A stretch of DNA of 64,000 nt from NCBI GenBank assembly GCA_024180945.1, contig JAKSGN010000002.1, positions 62,001-126,000 on the forward strand, given 5' to 3'. Positions 60,501 through 64,000 of this stretch are shown here, piece by piece; the first letter of the stretch is position 1; every line of letters starts with the position of its first letter. The position numbers and the translations under genes are program-made. The DNA comes from Macrophomina tecta. Lineage: Eukaryota > Ascomycota > Dothideomycetes > Botryosphaeriales > Botryosphaeriaceae. Below the pieces are notes generated by a model. That model worked only from the letters and a program-made list of their open reading frames with translations. It was not told where the DNA came from and ran no database searches.

Positions 60501-61110
60501 GTAAGAAAGATCTATTTATTTCCGCTCATTATAGTACTTATACACGGTAAAGCGGCTTAGTCGTTCTAGAATACTACTACTATAGGCGGCGTAGGGTTAT
60601 TACTTATTCTTATACTAGAGGAATTTATAGGGTCGCCTATTAATTAAGCTACTTAAAGAATAATAGATTAGTTTCTTAGATTTAGTAAATCTTTTAGTTC
60701 TAATAAATCTAAATTACTACTAACTATCGCACGCCTACGAAGGTAGTAGTCTAAAAACTTATATATTAATAAATAGAATAAAAATTTAAATCCTATTATT
60801 ATTTCTAGTATAAGATAATAAAGTCTTTTTATAAAACCTCTATCTATACCCGAGTTATTAATAATAAGCTTAGCAAGGCTATTCTTAGTAATATAAATTT
60901 TAACTCTAAAGGCGATAAACCGTAGCTAGATAGAATACGCGGTCGCTATTCTATTATTTCTATATATTTTTATAGGACGCTTTTTATTTATAGTTATCTA
61001 CGATAAAGTAGAACTATTCTTAAAATTCTTAGAAAAGCCGTAACCTAAGTCGCTTCTATATAGGGTAATACTCGGGCTACGTTTCTTTAGGGTTAAACTA
61101 ATTTCCTTAG
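57524..61110 (-). pseudogene. Gypsy-B gag-protease, RIP-degraded
   Basis: One minus-strand frame stays readable for over 3 kb with TAA/TAG breaks. A gag-like block near 60420-60000 contains FNKINTLKFFKNFEYL and IIECVLYYYKNFI. A protease block near 58440-58330 contains FNTRLEVNIISKSTVEKY, where the catalytic DTG has become NTR, as G-to-A change predicts. The frame continues toward pol across a pair of palindromes (57734, 57779) until Copia-1 interrupts it. Confidence 0.75.
57734..57802. repeat. Paired 24-bp palindromes, copies 7 and 8 (Gypsy-B)
   Basis: Copies lie at 57734-57757 and 57779-57802 with a 21-bp spacer. They fall within the gag-to-pol frame of Gypsy-B. A 77-codon plus-strand open frame here (57598-57831) is antisense to that frame and not a gene. 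Confidence 0.8.
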
Positions 61111-61114
61111 AAAG

Positions 61115-61138
61115 ATTTATATCTAGCTAAATATAAGT
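61115..61138. repeat. 24-bp palindrome, copy 9 (Gypsy-B)
   Basis: The arms atttatatct and aaatataagt flank AGCT, between the 5' LTR and gag of Gypsy-B. Confidence 0.7.
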
Positions 61139-61271
61139 CTTCTAACTCTTAATACTAAATTTTTCTTATATCTTTATATATTTCTAAGCTCTTTTTCTTT
61201 TCTAAAGTATTTACTACGAGCCTTATAACTATTTAATAGCTATACTAGCCCCCCGCGTTAGGCTCTAAATT

Positions 61272-61692
61272 TATTAATGGAAGGAACGCTCCGTAGAAGA
61301 GTATTTAGTAAGCTAGAGAATAAAGATAGCTAGAACCGTATAAGAAATAAGAAGAAATAAAAGAAGAGTTTAAAATAACTCTATTATATAGCGTCTCGTA
61401 GGCGACCGAATAGAGTAATAAAACTAAAAGAACCTATTCTAAAAGAAGAAGAAGAATTACTACTTCTACGTACCTTATAAATATGCCGCGAAGTAGTATC
61501 TAAATATTAGTCCGTTATTATTATTCTTTTTATACTCCTGTAGCCGTATTATAAAGTTTATTTATAGTAGAGGGCCTTCTTCTAATACACTAATTAGAGC
61601 CCTCTTCTTAAGCCGCCCCTTAAAGTTCTATTCTTTTTATAAGAAGAACTATTCTCACCTTAATTAGCTTATTTATCTTCTACTCTATAATA
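61272..61692 (-). repeat. 5' LTR of Gypsy-B
   Basis: This is the partner of 38549-38969. The adjacent internal sequence (sense ttagagcctaacgcgggggg) is a candidate primer-binding region. Confidence 0.85.
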
Positions 61693-62900
61693 ACGTTTCT
61701 AAGAATAATTTTCGGTAATTATAGATTACTAGAAGAGCTTATATTAAATAGAGATTAACTATTTATATTCTAGTTTTAGTAAAGTCTTACTTAATAGCTT
61801 AGGGCTAAGTATAAGCTCTTAACTACGGTATACCCTTAAATAAACGAATAAATAGAACGAATAAACTAGATGCTAGAATAATATCTATACTACTATCTTA
61901 ACTACGCGTAAGATAATTAGATAGAGCTACTACCGCTCGTATAATTTATATATAATAGCTCTAAGGCGTCCGCTATATAAGAATTTCTATTCTATACTAA
62001 TTATAGTTATAAGCCGATAGCCTATAGATATTTAATACTAAGCGAGTTATTAGTCTAAAAAGAAATCTTTAAAGTAAACTAGCTAAAGATACTCTATATA
62101 TAACTATACCTAGACCTTAAATTCGTAGCCCTATAAATAGGTAAATACTATAATAAATAGTACTAAAAGGTACTAAAGCTTAAAAGAAAAAATAAAGTTT
62201 ATCTCCTTAGTAAAAATTTTAAATAAAAAAAGAATAACTAACTAATTAAAAAATTAGACTTTAAAAAAATTAGTTTCTTTAAAATTAAGAAATAAATTAG
62301 GAAGGTTAATTTTCGCCTTAAATTACTAGATACTATACGAATATATCTATTATTTTGTATCACTCTACTCGAACTAGTACCTTAAGATGCTACGCTACTA
62401 TACTAAATAGAAAAAATTATACTAAAAAATCTAAATGCTAACAAAAATAAAGACTAGAACGTAGAATAAGTCCTAGATAGTAACTATATTAACGATTAGT
62501 TTAGATACCTTTTTAAATAAAAAAGAGACTAGAATAATATTTAGAAACTACTAAAACTCTATAATTATTAAGAACTTATTAATAAGTTCTATTGCTAAAA
62601 CCTAGATCGACTAATACCGCCGACTCGTTATATATAAAGAATCTAAAATTAAAGTTAGGAAATAAAGACTACCGCGCCTAATTTACTAGCTTAGAATCCT
62701 TAAAAGGCGTAAAACCTAAACTAACGCTAAAAGACCTAATAAACTAGAATAACTCTATAATAATATTAACTAAGATATTACTATATAAACGCTTTAATAA
62801 TCGCTTCTTCTTAGTACTTCTAGGGTTAATAGAATTCCTAGTCTCTTAAACTAACTTAAGATAGTCTAACGTCTCTAGTTTTTTTATAATTATAGCTTTC
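61693..62900 (+). pseudogene. Gypsy-A integrase remainder and chromodomain
   Basis: The integrase frame resumes after Gypsy-B with VSKNNF, continues through NRTN (about 61850, the degraded QTERTNQ block) and ELLPLV (about 61925), and ends with a chromodomain-like stretch near 62455-62600 reading VLDSNYIND. Only TAA/TAG interrupt it. Confidence 0.8.
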
Positions 62901-63415
62901 TTCGAGAGTATTAAATAAGTATAACGCTCTAAGAGATTCTTCTATCTCTCTAAATAAGATAAACGGGCTATTATAGTCTATATAGCCTTATAAGCCTTCT
63001 CCTAGTCCGCACGCACTTTAGCGCGCGTATAATTAAGACAGTTAACTAGAGTTAAATATTAGTAATAGTAAAAGATAATAAAAATAAAATATATAATTCG
63101 TAGTATTAAGACCCCTACTATCGTAAGTAGTTTAACTACGATAAGTATACTCTCTATAATAAAAAGAACTCTTAATATCTATCTAATATTCTACAGGCTC
63201 GCCCTTAGAAGCTAAAAGTAAATAAGAAGAATAAGAAATAGATATCTTATAATTCTCGCGATTAATACGCTTATCTAAAAGAATCTATTTAGTATACTTA
63301 CGTTTTAAAGATATTATAAAAATTTACTAGAGAAAAGAAAGAAAAAATAAAAAAAACCTAAGATATAAATAAGTAAATAAATCTTCGGCCCGAAGATTCT
63401 TAAAGGGGAAAATAG
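62900..63415 (+). other. Gypsy-A 3' untranslated region and polypurine tract
   Basis: I see no coding trace. The purine run taaaggggaaaatag ends at 63415, directly before the LTR, as expected for plus-strand priming in a Ty3/gypsy element. Confidence 0.7.
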
Positions 63416-64000
63416 TATTATAAATCCTAGAGAATAAGGGCTTTATAACCCTATAGATAGAAAGCCTATATAAAAAAAGACACCATAGAAACTAAGAACC
63501 CTTACAGATAGTAAAATTATACGGCCGAAATACCTATATAGAAAACTTAGCCTTAAGAAAAGATAACGTATATAATCCTAAGCTAAGTAGTAATAGAAGC
63601 CCGTACGGAAATAATATCTACGTAATATAGTAACTATCCGAAAGAATAGTAGAACCGAGCTTTTATAGAGAAAAGATATCTATAGAAAAAGAGTATAAAT
63701 CTAAGAAACTAACTTTAGATATAAGAAATAAATAAGAGAATATTAAATATATTATTCGCTTATTAAAGTAGAAGTTAGATTCTAGAAAATAAGTTTTAGC
63801 GCCTAAGTTATGTAGGGCCTACCAGGCCTACTAGATAACGAAGAATTACGACTATTCTCTATAATACTTAGATAACTAAGAATACTAACTATCTACTACT
63901 ATTTATAGATTACTATATATTTTCTATAATATATAGATATACTCCTTAGATAGTACTTTAATCTTTATAGTTAACTTAAGATTCTAATATAGACTTATTA
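63416..64000 (+). repeat. 3' LTR of Gypsy-A, cut by the window end
   Basis: It starts tattataaatcctagag and stays collinear with 32841-33629 to the last base shown. Confidence 0.85.

Larger units (their letters stand above)
38549..61692 (-). mobile_element. Gypsy-B: antisense Ty3/gypsy element hosting two copia elements
   Basis: LTRs of about 421 bp lie at 38549-38969 and 61272-61692, sharing tattaa(c/t)ggaag at one end and ctactctataata at the other. The interior reads leftward: gag-protease (61100-57524), pol (51727-51364 then 45505-42300) and a third reading frame (41726 to about 39640). It sits in the integrase gene of Gypsy-A. The target duplication is not clear (left flank TATAT). Confidence 0.85.
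32841..64000 (+). mobile_element. Gypsy-A: Ty3/gypsy element interrupted by Gypsy-B
   Basis: The 5' LTR is 32841-33629. Gag-pol runs to about 38548, where Gypsy-B splits the integrase core, resumes at about 61693 and ends before the purine tract at 63402-63415 and the 3' LTR at 63416. It is inserted in the 5' LTR of Gypsy-D. The right end lies outside the window. Confidence 0.85.

Overview
The window looks like a heterochromatic stretch of a filamentous ascomycete genome. About 57 of 64 kb is AT-rich DNA built from Ty1/copia and Ty3/gypsy retrotransposons degraded by a repeat-induced point mutation (RIP)-like process. CpA and TpG are almost absent there (none in 61-180, for example), TpA is very frequent, and the decayed reading frames are broken almost only by TAA/TAG where Trp or Gln codons would stand. 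Short introns (49-53 bp) with GTAAGT/GTGAGT donors and CTAAC/CTGAC-type branch sites in the one intact gene also point to a filamentous fungus.

Layout. (1) 1-8280: a copia fragment with an inverted junction at its left edge, two solo LTRs, and the LTR plus gag region of a gypsy element. (2) 8.3-15.2 kb: an island of normal base composition holding one intact five-exon minus-strand gene, 10236-12581. It joins a drug/metabolite-transporter-like membrane domain to a DUF3431 domain. The island also holds a decayed membrane-protein gene (about 13600-14110), two diverged LTR relics and several small repeats. (3) 15.2-23 kb: a truncated gypsy LTR, then a copia element (Copia-C) whose gag region carries an old RIP-degraded solo LTR, inside which sits a pristine GC-rich solo LTR (17042-17813). 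(4) 23-64 kb: a deep nest. Gypsy-E is interrupted by Gypsy-D, whose 5' LTR is interrupted by Gypsy-A, whose integrase is interrupted by Gypsy-B, which holds two copia elements, Copia-2 (minus) and Copia-1 (plus). Exact 5-bp target-site duplications support five insertions: 1108-1894, the two nested solo LTRs near 17-18.6 kb, 45506-51363 and 51728-57518.

The only gene likely to make a protein is the transporter/DUF3431 fusion. Everything else of coding origin is a relic. The main curiosities are the unmutated solo LTR inside mutated DNA, a roughly 24-bp palindrome repeated nine times in two unrelated retroelement families, an extra third reading frame in Gypsy-B, and the 6-bp microexon of the intact gene. 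All boundaries and homologies were judged by eye. LTR family names (G, G', Gx) and element names (Gypsy-A, Copia-1 and so on) are local labels.
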